The notes under the pieces were generated by a model, which saw only the letters and a program-made list of their open reading frames with translations, ran no database searches and was not told where the DNA came from. This document shows positions 31,201 through 39,764 of a DNA stretch of 64,000 bases, one piece after another; within the stretch, counting starts at the first letter, position 1; every line of letters starts with the position of its first letter. Origin of the DNA: Sporisorium sorghi (taxonomy: Eukaryota; Basidiomycota; Ustilaginomycetes; Ustilaginales; Ustilaginaceae). A program made the position numbers and the translations under genes. Location of the stretch: NCBI GenBank assembly GCA_023212695.1, contig JALCCG010000090.1:1-64000 (forward strand), read 5' to 3'.

Positions 31201-32316
31201 AACCTGGTCGTCCGAAGTGTCAGGGAAGGAACGCTTGCTGACGAAGCCATGCGTGCCGGTAAAGTCCATATTGACGATGGAATCCGAGGCAGACACGTTG
31301 CTGTCGTCCGTCGACGCGTCCATAGAAGGATCGAGCGTGGAGTCATCGTGAGGCAACGATGCTGCAATAGACGCAGCAAGCGACCTGGCCGCGAGCTCGT
31401 TCGAGGCATCGAGGTCCATGTCGGATTCGGATTCGGACTCGCTCTCGCTCTCGCTGTCGGAGCTGGAGTCGTCGTCCTGGGACTGAATGTAAGAAGCAAA
31501 GCCAGCACTGACGATGGAAGAGCTGGCAGGCGTCGATGGTGGAGACACCTGCTCTCTCCTCAAGCTGCCGAGACGGAGGGTGGGCTCGTCGCGTGCGAAC
31601 TCGGTCTTTTCCTGTCGAGAGCTGAACGTTACCCTTCGCTTGGGTCGTACGACTTGAGTCATGGCGTTTCTGGGCGCAGATGTTGCAGCAGCAGGGGCGG
31701 CGAGAATACTGGTCGCAGCGCCACCGAGCGAGGCGAAGCTAGGTGCTTGCATGGAATCACGAGCCTTGCCTACGCCTGAGGCTGAGGCAGATCCAGCACT
31801 GCGCTCAGCACCGTTGGCATTTGGCAGGGAGGCTCGACCCGACTTGCCATTAGTGGCAGGTTCAGGTCTGCCAACCTGAGCAATCTGTTCGGTGAGCGAG
31901 GGCATAGGAAGACCCTTTCTGGATTCGGGACTGGGGACGAGACCAGTGGGACTGAGGAAGACCTGTGGGACCTGACGGATGGCGCTCTTTCGTGGTGCGG
32001 GCGCGTTACGTCTACTTGTTGATGCAACGGTAGCATTGGCCTTTGTGGCCGACTCCTTCGACAGCGTGTCAAGCTCGGCACCGCCAACGGATGCTGCGCG
32101 CTTCTTGGAGGTAGCGCGCTCCTTGGCCACCTTCATGGTATCGTCTTTTGTGGCAGTGGAGGATGGTCTAGCAGATCTGTTGTTCTCCTTGGCGGCTTCG
32201 TGGCCGGATGCTTTGGTCGTCATGGAAGAGCCGCCGAGGGGAACACCGCCCGAACCCGTGCCGGCGAGCGACATTCTGGAACGTGGTGATCGTCGTGGCT
32301 TGAGAGGAGAAGGCAT
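28261..32316 (-). CDS. SPC105: Outer-kinetochore scaffold KNL1/Spc105/Spc7
   Basis: A single exon of 1351 residues from ATG 32316. The disordered N-terminal half carries an RVSF-type PP1-docking site (RRVTF, about residue 226). Six MELT-like motifs follow: MDFTGTH (about 348), MDITQAM (384), MEFTGVH (431), MEMTKAI (452), MEMTRAV (500) and MDMTMPM (545). When phosphorylated by Mps1 these recruit Bub3-Bub1. A conserved Spc7-family block begins at VPVQMPLNDFLRFVGVHFND (about 805). It is followed by a long coiled coil (about 860-1110) and a C-terminal globular part that would be the RWD pair binding Mis12. The role is a KMN-network scaffold linking microtubule attachment to the spindle checkpoint. 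Motif phosphorylation is family knowledge. Confidence 0.93.
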   Translation of the reverse strand: MPSPLKPRRSPRSRMSLAGTGSGGVPLGGSSMTTKASGHEAAKENNRSARPSSTATKDDTMKVAKERATSKKRAASVGGAELDTLSKESATKANATVASTSRRNAPAPRKSAIRQVPQVFLSPTGLVPSPESRKGLPMPSLTEQIAQVGRPEPATNGKSGRASLPNANGAERSAGSASASGVGKARDSMQAPSFASLGGAATSILAAPAAATSAPRNAMTQVVRPKRRVTFSSRQEKTEFARDEPTLRLGSLRREQVSPPSTPASSSIVSAGFASYIQSQDDDSSSDSESESESESESDMDLDASNELAARSLAASIAASLPHDDSTLDPSMDASTDDSNVSASDSIVNMDFTGTHGFVSKRSFPDTSDDQVSMSLAAGDEESMQMDITQAMSSAPALKRRRSSNTAADDSASTDVSEGDGSGMDLDNTVTMEFTGVHAPVNGDGDDSDDSDGMEMTKAITTRIEAKKYGDATTTVITNFPEVSSSDSEGDDTIKPDATMPMEMTRAVTGFIREKEPASSDMDLVDSSSSRAFGPPSSDDASMAMDMTMPMGSNVSPSKPILTPSRSATKLGTGAPSPFQPTPGKSPSRFRQSLRGGVAALEVASSSPARRVGGSLPPRGHVPNSSIPTDTSSFRRAIIGGVASPSYQHSPARRVQTQQQAAADGKPGAPLTADNLAMAGRAVSASPSSKNKVSTATSMAGQRKSLSNVGFNWPSTSRFSPSKAISPRRKAGRSSLVAAILPDLSSAATNEESFHSAVESGIRSSNGASSEPHDSSIAHSAASDLGVGVDSFDDYSNDERNQVPVQMPLNDFLRFVGVHFNDDMSASRRKPVPPTKAEPGSDDGGAATPYGTVSMMRLVKAACGSVPQLEALREACREIKEQVDDGREKMVEMEQAFYDSPPDFVREIMGLQNEEERRDMEAQFKLQKQAARALVSADYYGWRLDKEFDQEMIQTLQAYHGRLQCDLHIVNTKKEQLQQEILPVLRVKHAKLKADLALAKQRQAEIETCDADELKGLYSSIEEQHEVLESMRAKLMDVEEQHERLLVRLEENREKMAAAQEMVDKAHATVDQIQGYTRGEAGRLLREIRNLEKLHLVRILDNGFDPTLDEVEKGAESVVDQGGSRDVVLILDGWLQVSMTLLASSTSHQLPNNSKVSRIQLKQKGTRASNDDTNLVRKLSVQILQSDFDVEFADGVPQDALVILRRISQTLIRQRILLAEIEHLRCRFPVQLLDDVAKRPPLTILHASPDASTSSSSSSAGAERADNEVALQASVLLPNKRSKIVITATSDLKGVGESRSILLADSVRVERVYGGVDAEAMSLQILDCIETDPTIGSLSKAFIETIETFDS

Positions 32317-32945
32317 CGTGTGTAGTCGATCACGTCTATAATTCTATTCTGGCTGAGTTTGCTGCGGATGGTGATTATAGCGGAGAGCAGCAAGTGACTA
32401 GATAAGGTGATGTCTTGAGGTGAAGAGATGGTGGATGTGCCGATGCCTCAATGCGACATGAGCGAAACTCCTCATCGGATGCTGCTCCGAGCTCTCGTGT
32501 TGGTCTCGAGCAACGCGCCAAATGGCTTGAGTCGCGTCAAGCTTTCTCTCTCTCCCTCTCTCTGTCCCTGTCCGTCACAAAAAAAAAGACACACGCGCCT
32601 GCAGTCTGTTGAAAATTCGAGTGTTGCTCTCTTCTGCTGCTGCAATCGCGCCAATTCCAAAACAAACGGGTTCACGGCACGTGATCTCACTTTTTCGAGA
32701 CTTTTGAGATTTCTTCCTTCTTGCTTGCTCTTCAACCATGCTTTGCTAGGACAACCATCATTCGCACCCGATCAGCATCGTCAAGGATCAAGGGCAGCAG
32801 CTGGAAACGATGGAATGATCTACAGGCGGCTTTGGCTCTAGCTGAATAGGTATGCCACTGCCGGCTGGACTTGCACCGTAGCGACCAAGTCTGGAGCCCG
32901 CCAGGCATACGAAGAGGTCCAACCGGGTCCAGCGACACGGTCACG
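32317..32945. promoter_or_regulatory. Divergent intergenic region SPC105 / DUS1
   Basis: 629 bp between divergent start codons, with a CT repeat at about 32544-32570 and a short A run at 32579-32588. Presumed shared promoter; no gene seen. Confidence 0.45.
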
Positions 32946-34076
32946 ATGGTGGTGAACCACAAGCTGCCGCTCGAGAGCCTGCTCTACTGCGCTGCGCCCA
33001 TGGTCGGACAGTCGGACCTTCCCTTTCGGCTGCAGACCGTTCGCAACGGAGCCACATCCACATGGACGCAGATGTACCTCGCTACAGACCTCATCTCGGA
33101 TCGCGACATGCTCGACACGCTCTGCAAGAGTCTCGAGCTTGGCAAGGCAGCACCGGAGAACGTCATTCGCGACCCTGACCATGCTCTGGCAGGTCACGCA
33201 GCGCCCCAGATTGTGCAGCTCGCCGGCAACGACGTCCAGCAGCTCGTCGAGGCTGCCAGGAAAGTGGCGCCGTTCGCAGAAGCGATCGATCTCAACCTCG
33301 GTTGCCCGCAGCGGCACGCAGAGCAGGGTCACTACGGAGCGTACCTGCTGCATAAACAGAACTGGCCATTACTCGCAGAGATCGTGTCTGGTATGGCGCA
33401 AGCGGTGGACGTGCCGATTACGACGAAGATCCGGCTGACGGTGCCCAAGGAGCAGACGCCGCAGCTCGCCGTCACGTTGGCTCGGGCAGGCAGCAGCCTG
33501 GTCACCCTCCACCCTCGCTTTGCGTCTTCGGTGCGACGCAGAAAGGGGCTCGCGGATCTCGAGCAGGTGGTGCACGTTGGAGAAGCCCTGCAAGCCGAGG
33601 GGCTGCTTCGAAGCGCCGATGCGCTGCAAGGGGACACAGCCGTGGTCAGCAATGGAAACGTCCGATGCTGGTCCGACATTGTCAGCAACCTCTCGTCGAC
33701 GGGTGCGAGCGGCGTCATGGTCGGCGAGACGCTGCTGGAGAATCCGGCCTTGTTCCATTCTTCTCTATCGGAAGATAACGCGGCCGGTCCGTCGGCAAGC
33801 GAGATGGCGCTGGAGTACTTGGACCTCCGCGACCGCTATCATCATTTTGAATCGCCGCTCAAAGTGGCAAAGCAGCACCTGCAGTCGATCTTCGGCTCGA
33901 TACCGTACACCACCGCGTCCGTCGATGCACACACCACAGCTGAGCGACATCGCTTCGCCGCCTCCATGACACAGTCCATCAAAAGCATACAGTCCGACTC
34001 GGACCTTGCTCACTTTCGTCAACAGCACCTCCAACAGCAAGCCACCACCCAAGTCCCGACCGCATCAACCCTGTAG
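32946..34076 (+). CDS. DUS1: tRNA-dihydrouridine synthase, Dus1 type
   Basis: 376 residues from ATG 32946; the upstream in-frame TTG is not used. A TIM-barrel flavoenzyme begins with LYCAAPMVGQSDLPFR (FMN site) and has IDLNLGCPQRHAEQGHYGAY with the catalytic Cys, then TTKIRL, VVSNGNV and GVMVGETLLENPALF. These elements match Dus1, which reduces U16/U17 of tRNAs with NADPH. Dus1 proteins usually carry a VHGRT motif after the TKIR strand. Here it reads TLHPRFASSVRRRKG, keeping His and Arg but losing Gly and Thr. The C-terminal helical domain is present but ends in a Gln-rich tail. It convergently faces SPT5, 265 bp away. Confidence 0.85.
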   Translation: MVVNHKLPLESLLYCAAPMVGQSDLPFRLQTVRNGATSTWTQMYLATDLISDRDMLDTLCKSLELGKAAPENVIRDPDHALAGHAAPQIVQLAGNDVQQLVEAARKVAPFAEAIDLNLGCPQRHAEQGHYGAYLLHKQNWPLLAEIVSGMAQAVDVPITTKIRLTVPKEQTPQLAVTLARAGSSLVTLHPRFASSVRRRKGLADLEQVVHVGEALQAEGLLRSADALQGDTAVVSNGNVRCWSDIVSNLSSTGASGVMVGETLLENPALFHSSLSEDNAAGPSASEMALEYLDLRDRYHHFESPLKVAKQHLQSIFGSIPYTTASVDAHTTAERHRFAASMTQSIKSIQSDSDLAHFRQQHLQQQATTQVPTASTL

Positions 34077-34341
34077 CCAATAGATTCTCGTAGAGCTTCC
34101 CGTGGATTTGTATTTGTACCTCATCATCTCTTGCACCCTTGCGCTCATGACTGTGACACCCGCTCCTTCGCCTCGGACGTCGCTGATACCAAAGCAAGAA
34201 CAAAATGCATGAGGTCAATTCCGTAAGCAACGTCGTGGCAGCACAAGTCGGGGTGCAATGAGTTTTTGGGTGTGAACAATCGGAACAAGTGCCTGTCTAC
34301 CGGCACGAAGTATGAAGCGCTGAACGTCTCGAAGATTTACT

Positions 34342-37188
34342 TCACCAACCGTCGCCTGTGTAAGGGTTGTACGCCGGTGTACGTCCTCCATCAGCAGCTG
34401 GGTTGTAGGCAGGCGTCTTGCCGCCGTCTCCGAGCGGATTGTAAGCGGGCGTCTTGCCACCGTCGCCGTATGGGTTGTATGCAGGAGTCTTGCCGCCATC
34501 GCCAGCATACGGGTTGTACGCAGGCGTGCGGCTGCCGATGCCTCCTGCACCTCCGTACCCACCACCGCCAGCTGCCGAAGACGCGACAGGTTGCGAGTAG
34601 CCATATCCACCCGAGCCACCATTCGAGGATCCACCGTAGCCACCGCCAGCCGCGACGGGCTGCGAGCTCGAGTAAGGATTGTATCCACCCGCGCCCATCG
34701 AGCTGCCGCTGGACGAGTATGGGTTGCTCGATGCACCACCACCCATGCTCGAGCCCATGCCATTGTAGCCGCCGCGACTTGGCGCACCCGAGCCGAACGC
34801 GGTGAGCTTGGTGCTGCGGCCTGTGATCGGATCCTTTTCCACCAGCCAGTCGAGGCTGACGGTGATGGGCTTGGACACCGACGTGAGCTCGATACGCGCC
34901 ATGTTGCCCGTCGTCTCGGTGATACGGCCGCGGTAGGTTTTGTACGGCCCCTTGATGATGGCCACGTTCTTGCCCTTGTGCATGTCGCGTCCACCGATTC
35001 GTCGCACACCTTCGACGCGCACATCGTTGGCTCCGCCGCCGCTGAGGTTCGACAGCGCCGGGTTCATCTTCGAGAGATCGCCGCCATCCTTCTTCGTCTT
35101 CGTCGAGACGCTCTTGGGCGCCAAGGGCTCGAGCGAACGTGCACGTGCGATAAAGACACCTCCGTTCTCGGTGTACTCGCGGTTGTGCAGGAAGACGATC
35201 ATCGACTGGTAGATGTGGAGCACCTGGCCCTGTCGCAAACGCGAGAAGGGGCCGGCCACTTCCTTGACCATGTCTCCTGCACGGATCTCGTTGCCGTCGT
35301 GGTCGAGCGCAAATGCACGACTGGTGTCCTTCTTGTTGCTGATCTGGTGCGGCTTGACGGTGACCACCTGTCCGGTCTGGTCGAGCACTTTGAAGCTTTC
35401 GCGCTCGATGTTGAAGATGATACCGACCGTCTGAGCATCGAGCTGGACCAAGTTGTGCAGCTCGTAGCCGCTGATGACGTTGACACCCGAACCCACCTCT
35501 GCGGCCTGGCGAATGTCCTTGCTGAACACCGACACCTCCTGCATGGACAGATCCGAGAGGAATGTGGTCACGTTGTCTTCGACTTTGACCACGAGACCGG
35601 TCTCGTCAGCGTGCTTGCCGGACATGACCTTGATGTGGTCTCCTGGACTGAAGCGCTTGCGGACGCTGCGTGCTGGCACCTCGACGATCTGGTCCATGAG
35701 GTCTTCGTGCTCGAGTTGGATGGTGATGACCTCGTTGTTGATCGCCTTGACGATACCGTAGACGCCAGCCTGCTCGCCTTCGAAGATCTCGACCTGGTCC
35801 TTGGGCTGGATGAGAGCCTCGGTGGCCTTCTTGCTCGCATCGGCGATCAAGCTGAGATCGACGGCAGCAAGCTTGTTGATGCCATCCTCGAGAGAACTCT
35901 CGCCCGCAAACTTGGTGATCTCGTCCAACGTCGGGTTGACGTTTTCGGTGATGATGCCTGTGACGCGGACATCCTTCTCGAGGTAGCCGTCGCGGTAACT
36001 GTCATTTTGGAAGACCCACTGACTTCCACGCTTGGTGGGCGTGTCGCGTGGGTAGGCTTTCTGCACCTCTTCCGGGTTGAAGAAGCGCTGTGGCGGACGG
36101 AAGGCGACGGTGGCAGATGACGAGCCAACACCCTTCTTCCTCTTGCGGCCCAGGCTGTCGGTATAGACGCCGCTGTCCTTAGGGTTGAGGTCGATACGGG
36201 GGATCATCTTGAGTCCGACCTCTTCGCCGTTCTCGGATACATCGAGGACCTGTGCCAGATCGCCAGCGTACTTTCCACGCTTGATGCGGACCCAGCCACC
36301 GACCTGGATCTCGTTTTGTACTTTTTGGAGCTTGAGCAGATCGGCCATTTCCGAGATGGGGATGAGGTGGAGCGAGGTAGTCTGTCGCGCGTAGACACCG
36401 GCAAGACCGTTGCAGGCCTTGACGACATCATCTGCGCGTCGCGCTTCGACGTAAATCTTGCCGGGGATGGTGTCACGGCAGAAGGCCGAGATGATGCGCA
36501 TGGGATTAGAAGTGAAGTTTTCGGCCATGGCTTTGCGCACGATGGTCATGACGATGTCCCTCTCCCTGCCGGGCTTACAAGGCACGCCCCACAGACTGGG
36601 ATCCTCGACGGAGGGCATGAGAAGGCGCTGTGGCACCTCGGCATAGTCGGACTGTGCAGCATATCGAGCCGAGCGACCGTAACGTTGACGCAGCTCTTCT
36701 GCGAGTGCTTCGGCGTTAGTGTCCTCTTCCTGCCTTCGGAAACGGTCGAGACGCTGGTTGTCGGCGGCGGCGCGTCTCTGAACATCTTCGGTATCATCGG
36801 GGATGTCTTCCTCGATGAAGCCATCCTCTCGTGCAAGCTCCTCTTCCTCCTCGTCGAGATCCTCCTCATCGTCGTCTACCTCGGCCTCGACATCGAGGAA
36901 ACGGTTGCGGCGCTGTTTCTTGGCGCGTCGGCGACTTCCGCGTGCGCCGTCGTCTTCTTCGTCTTCGTCTTCGTCTTCGTCTTCGTCTTCGTCGTCTTCA
37001 TCGTCATCATCGTCATCGTCGTCCTCGTCGTCCTCTTCATCATCACCGCGCTCGTCTACATCATCATCGTCGTCCTCGGCAAAAGGGTCGACGGGTGGTC
37101 TCTTGCCGCCGTACTGGACCTTTGGTCTGTCGTCGCTTGCGGGCAGAGGACGGGTATCCTCCCGCTTGATGTCGAGATCGTCCTCCAT
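34342..37188 (-). CDS. SPT5: Transcription elongation factor Spt5
   Basis: A single exon of 948 residues from ATG 37188. An extremely acidic N-terminus (about 35-150) is encoded partly by TCTTCG-type repeats and holds a basic patch RRRAKKQRRNRF. The NGN domain begins near LWGVPCKPGRERDIV (about 197), with a first KOW at VGGWVRIKRGKYAGDL (about 296) and further KOW modules to about 800. The C-terminal repeat region (about 870-948) has five copies of a TPAYNP-containing unit, the Spt5 CTR that is phosphorylated by Cdk9-type kinases in the family. With Spt4 it forms DSIF, which clamps RNA polymerase II. It is divergent from TUF1. Confidence 0.96.
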   Translation of the reverse strand: MEDDLDIKREDTRPLPASDDRPKVQYGGKRPPVDPFAEDDDDDVDERGDDEEDDEDDDDDDDDEDDEDEDEDEDEDEEDDGARGSRRRAKKQRRNRFLDVEAEVDDDEEDLDEEEEELAREDGFIEEDIPDDTEDVQRRAAADNQRLDRFRRQEEDTNAEALAEELRQRYGRSARYAAQSDYAEVPQRLLMPSVEDPSLWGVPCKPGRERDIVMTIVRKAMAENFTSNPMRIISAFCRDTIPGKIYVEARRADDVVKACNGLAGVYARQTTSLHLIPISEMADLLKLQKVQNEIQVGGWVRIKRGKYAGDLAQVLDVSENGEEVGLKMIPRIDLNPKDSGVYTDSLGRKRKKGVGSSSATVAFRPPQRFFNPEEVQKAYPRDTPTKRGSQWVFQNDSYRDGYLEKDVRVTGIITENVNPTLDEITKFAGESSLEDGINKLAAVDLSLIADASKKATEALIQPKDQVEIFEGEQAGVYGIVKAINNEVITIQLEHEDLMDQIVEVPARSVRKRFSPGDHIKVMSGKHADETGLVVKVEDNVTTFLSDLSMQEVSVFSKDIRQAAEVGSGVNVISGYELHNLVQLDAQTVGIIFNIERESFKVLDQTGQVVTVKPHQISNKKDTSRAFALDHDGNEIRAGDMVKEVAGPFSRLRQGQVLHIYQSMIVFLHNREYTENGGVFIARARSLEPLAPKSVSTKTKKDGGDLSKMNPALSNLSGGGANDVRVEGVRRIGGRDMHKGKNVAIIKGPYKTYRGRITETTGNMARIELTSVSKPITVSLDWLVEKDPITGRSTKLTAFGSGAPSRGGYNGMGSSMGGGASSNPYSSSGSSMGAGGYNPYSSSQPVAAGGGYGGSSNGGSGGYGYSQPVASSAAGGGGYGGAGGIGSRTPAYNPYAGDGGKTPAYNPYGDGGKTPAYNPLGDGGKTPAYNPAADGGRTPAYNPYTGDGW

Positions 37189-37589
37189 GGTGCTCGTCGA
37201 TGCTCAAGCTCGAGCGCCTGGCGTTGGTGGTGAGATGTGGGAGCGTGCCAGCAAGGCAGGCCCAAGCTGTGAAGTGGTGATGAAGCTACACGACCAGAGC
37301 GAGCAAGCGAAATGGTGTGAGGTCGGTGTTATCTGCAGAGGATGTGGTTGCGGTGAGCAGGGCAAGTTGACAGCGCCCTTTGTGAATGGTGAATGACGAG
37401 ATGATGGGGGAGCAGCGTTGAGAGCATCCTCTGGCTGATTGATGCGATTTCGAATGTGCAGAAACCAGCGCAAGTGCCCAAATCCAATTTTGGTGCTCGA
37501 GCCCCCACCCGCCCAATCGGGAATGATGAATCGGCGATGAACTGAGCATCGAGACCAAAAATGGATCTTCTCAGCCTGGAAGGAAAAGG

Positions 37590-37620
<31 letters not shown>

Positions 37621-38058
37621 GATTTCTTCTCGCGCAACCAACCAAAAATTTGTGCTTGGATAACCCATCACTGCATTCCGATGATGAGTCCTGCACGATG
37701 TCGACTTGCTTGTGCGAAGAGGTGGTGATGCTCGACACAGACACATAATGAAAGCGATTGAGCAGCATCGAAAGAGACGAGGCAAAGCATGCCAAGCGCC
37801 GTGGCTCTAAGCTGAGAAGGTGCAAAGGAAAGCAAGCACCTGCGAAAATGATTCGAAACGCGGAGCCAGACAGCAGTCCGAGCGAAGGCCAACGAGCAGA
37901 GAAGCTTCGTTGGCTGCCGGTCAAGCTTTTTGTGACAGTCAAGGAGTCGTTGAGCAAGCAGCTTCTTCTGAAATCAAGTGAACCAATCTCTGTCGCTTCC
38001 ACCATCACCATCCTCTTCCGACTCCCCCCTTCACATCATCCTCTTCCTATTCCACAAA
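37189..38058. promoter_or_regulatory. Divergent intergenic region SPT5 / TUF1
   Basis: 870 bp between divergent start codons. A run of about 28 A lies at 37590-37617. The last 80 bases before 38059 are C/T-rich. No gene seen; small frames here have no ATG or no coding bias. Confidence 0.45.
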
Positions 38059-39477
38059 ATGAGCCTCCTCCGAACTCAGGCCCCTCGCTCCGTCGTCAGG
38101 TCGCTCGCCGCCCGCCAGTCGGTGGCCGCTGCTCCCGCCAACGCCGCCGCTCGCACCTTGGTCACCCGCGCTTCCAACCAGGCTCCCTCCACCCTCGCCG
38201 CCCGTGCCCGAGTATGTGCTGCTCAGCTGCCCCGCGTCGCCATCGCCTCGCAGGTGCGCACCTACGCCGCTGAGTCTGGCAAGTTCGAGCGCACCAAGCC
38301 CCACATGAACATCGGCACCATCGGCCACGTCGACCACGGCAAGACCACCCTCACCGCCGCCATCACAAAGACCCTCCACGAGGCCCAGGGTACGGGCAAG
38401 TTCATCGACTATGCCTCGATCGACAAGGCCCCTGAGGAGCGTGCACGTGGTATCACCATCTCCACCGCGCATGTCGAGTACGAGACGGGCAACCGCCACT
38501 ACGCCCACGTCGACTGCCCCGGTCACGCCGATTACATCCGAAACATGATCACCGGTGCGGCTCAGATGGACGGCGCCATCATCGTCGTCTCGGCTCCCGA
38601 CGGCCAGATGCCCCAGACGCGTGAGCACCTGCTGCTCGCCAAGCAGGTTGGTATCAAGAAGCTCGTTGTCTTCATCAACAAGGTCGACCAGATCGACGAC
38701 CCGGAGATGCTCGAGCTCGTCGAGATGGAGATGCGCGACCTCCTCTCCACCTACGGCTTTGATGGTGAGAACACGCCCATCGTGTCTGGTTCTGCGCTTG
38801 CTGCGCTCGAGAGCCGCGATGCCGAGGTCGGCCAGCAGGCCATCCTCAAGCTCATGGAGGAGACCGACAAGTGGCTCGACCTGCCTCCCCGTGACCTCGA
38901 GAAGCCCTTCCTCATGCCCGTCGAGGACGTCTTCTCGATTCCCGGTCGTGGTACCGTCGTCACCGGCCGTGTCGAGCGCGGCACCATCCAGAAGGGCGCC
39001 GAAGTCGAGATCCTCGGTCTCGGCAACACCTTCAAGACCACCCTCACCGGTATCGAGATGTTCCACAAGCAGCTCGACCAGGGCATGGCCGGCGACAACA
39101 TGGGCGCGCTCCTCCGCGGTGTCAAGCGCGAGCAGGTCAAGCGCGGCCAGGTCATGGTCATCCCCGGCTCCATCAAGCCCGTCAAGAAGTTCCGTGCGCA
39201 GGTGTACATTCTCAAGAAGGAGGAGGGCGGCCGCTACACGCCCTTCATGAACAACTATCGCCCGCAGCTCTTCATCCGCACCGCTGACGTTACCGTGTCG
39301 CTCACCCACCCGCCTGGTACCGAGGATGCTGACGAGAAAATGGTCATGCCCGGTGACAATGTCGAGCTCGACGGCGAGCTGGTGCACGACATTGCGCTCG
39401 AGGAGGGCTCGCGCTTCACTCTTCGTGAGGGTGGCAAGACCGTTGGTACCGGTATCGTCACCAAGATCCACGCCTAA
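38059..39477 (+). CDS. TUF1: Mitochondrial translation elongation factor EF-Tu
   Basis: 472 residues, no intron. The start is ATG 38059; the upstream in-frame GTG is not used. An Arg/Ala/Ser-rich presequence of about 75 residues targets the matrix. All G motifs are present: [27 protein letters not shown] and SGSAL. The two beta-barrel domains follow ([33 protein letters not shown] end). It delivers aminoacyl-tRNA to the mitochondrial ribosome in a GTP-dependent way. Codon use is strongly biased, consistent with high expression. A 484-codon antisense frame over it is a codon-bias artefact. Confidence 0.97.
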   Translation: MSLLRTQAPRSVVRSLAARQSVAAAPANAAARTLVTRASNQAPSTLAARARVCAAQLPRVAIASQVRTYAAESGKFERTKPHMNIGTIGHVDHGKTTLTAAITKTLHEAQGTGKFIDYASIDKAPEERARGITISTAHVEYETGNRHYAHVDCPGHADYIRNMITGAAQMDGAIIVVSAPDGQMPQTREHLLLAKQVGIKKLVVFINKVDQIDDPEMLELVEMEMRDLLSTYGFDGENTPIVSGSALAALESRDAEVGQQAILKLMEETDKWLDLPPRDLEKPFLMPVEDVFSIPGRGTVVTGRVERGTIQKGAEVEILGLGNTFKTTLTGIEMFHKQLDQGMAGDNMGALLRGVKREQVKRGQVMVIPGSIKPVKKFRAQVYILKKEEGGRYTPFMNNYRPQLFIRTADVTVSLTHPPGTEDADEKMVMPGDNVELDGELVHDIALEEGSRFTLREGGKTVGTGIVTKIHA

Positions 39478-39764
39478 GCGCGGAGAGAGATCCGCCCACA
39501 AAAAGCAGGCGCCAGCATGACTCGGTCGTAGAGACAGCCATGCTTGCTACCCTGCAAACCCACTTTGTACGATAATCAGATTGTCGAGGACTCCGCTCGA
39601 TCGACGTCCACACTTAAACAAGCTTCCCCCCTGATCCTGCATCTAGATGTGCGCTCTTGTTCTTTTACTGTTCTCGTTTCTTTGCTATTGCGACACCACT
39701 CTCTGCTTCTTACTGCATTGAAATTGCGTGGGGTATACTTTCACTTCATTGAGTCTTCGAGCCT

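Noticed and set aside
38047..39501. 484-codon antisense open frame over mitochondrial EF-Tu
   Set aside because: Same codon-bias artefact; low-complexity Leu/Val/Asp/Gly composition and no independent promoter space.
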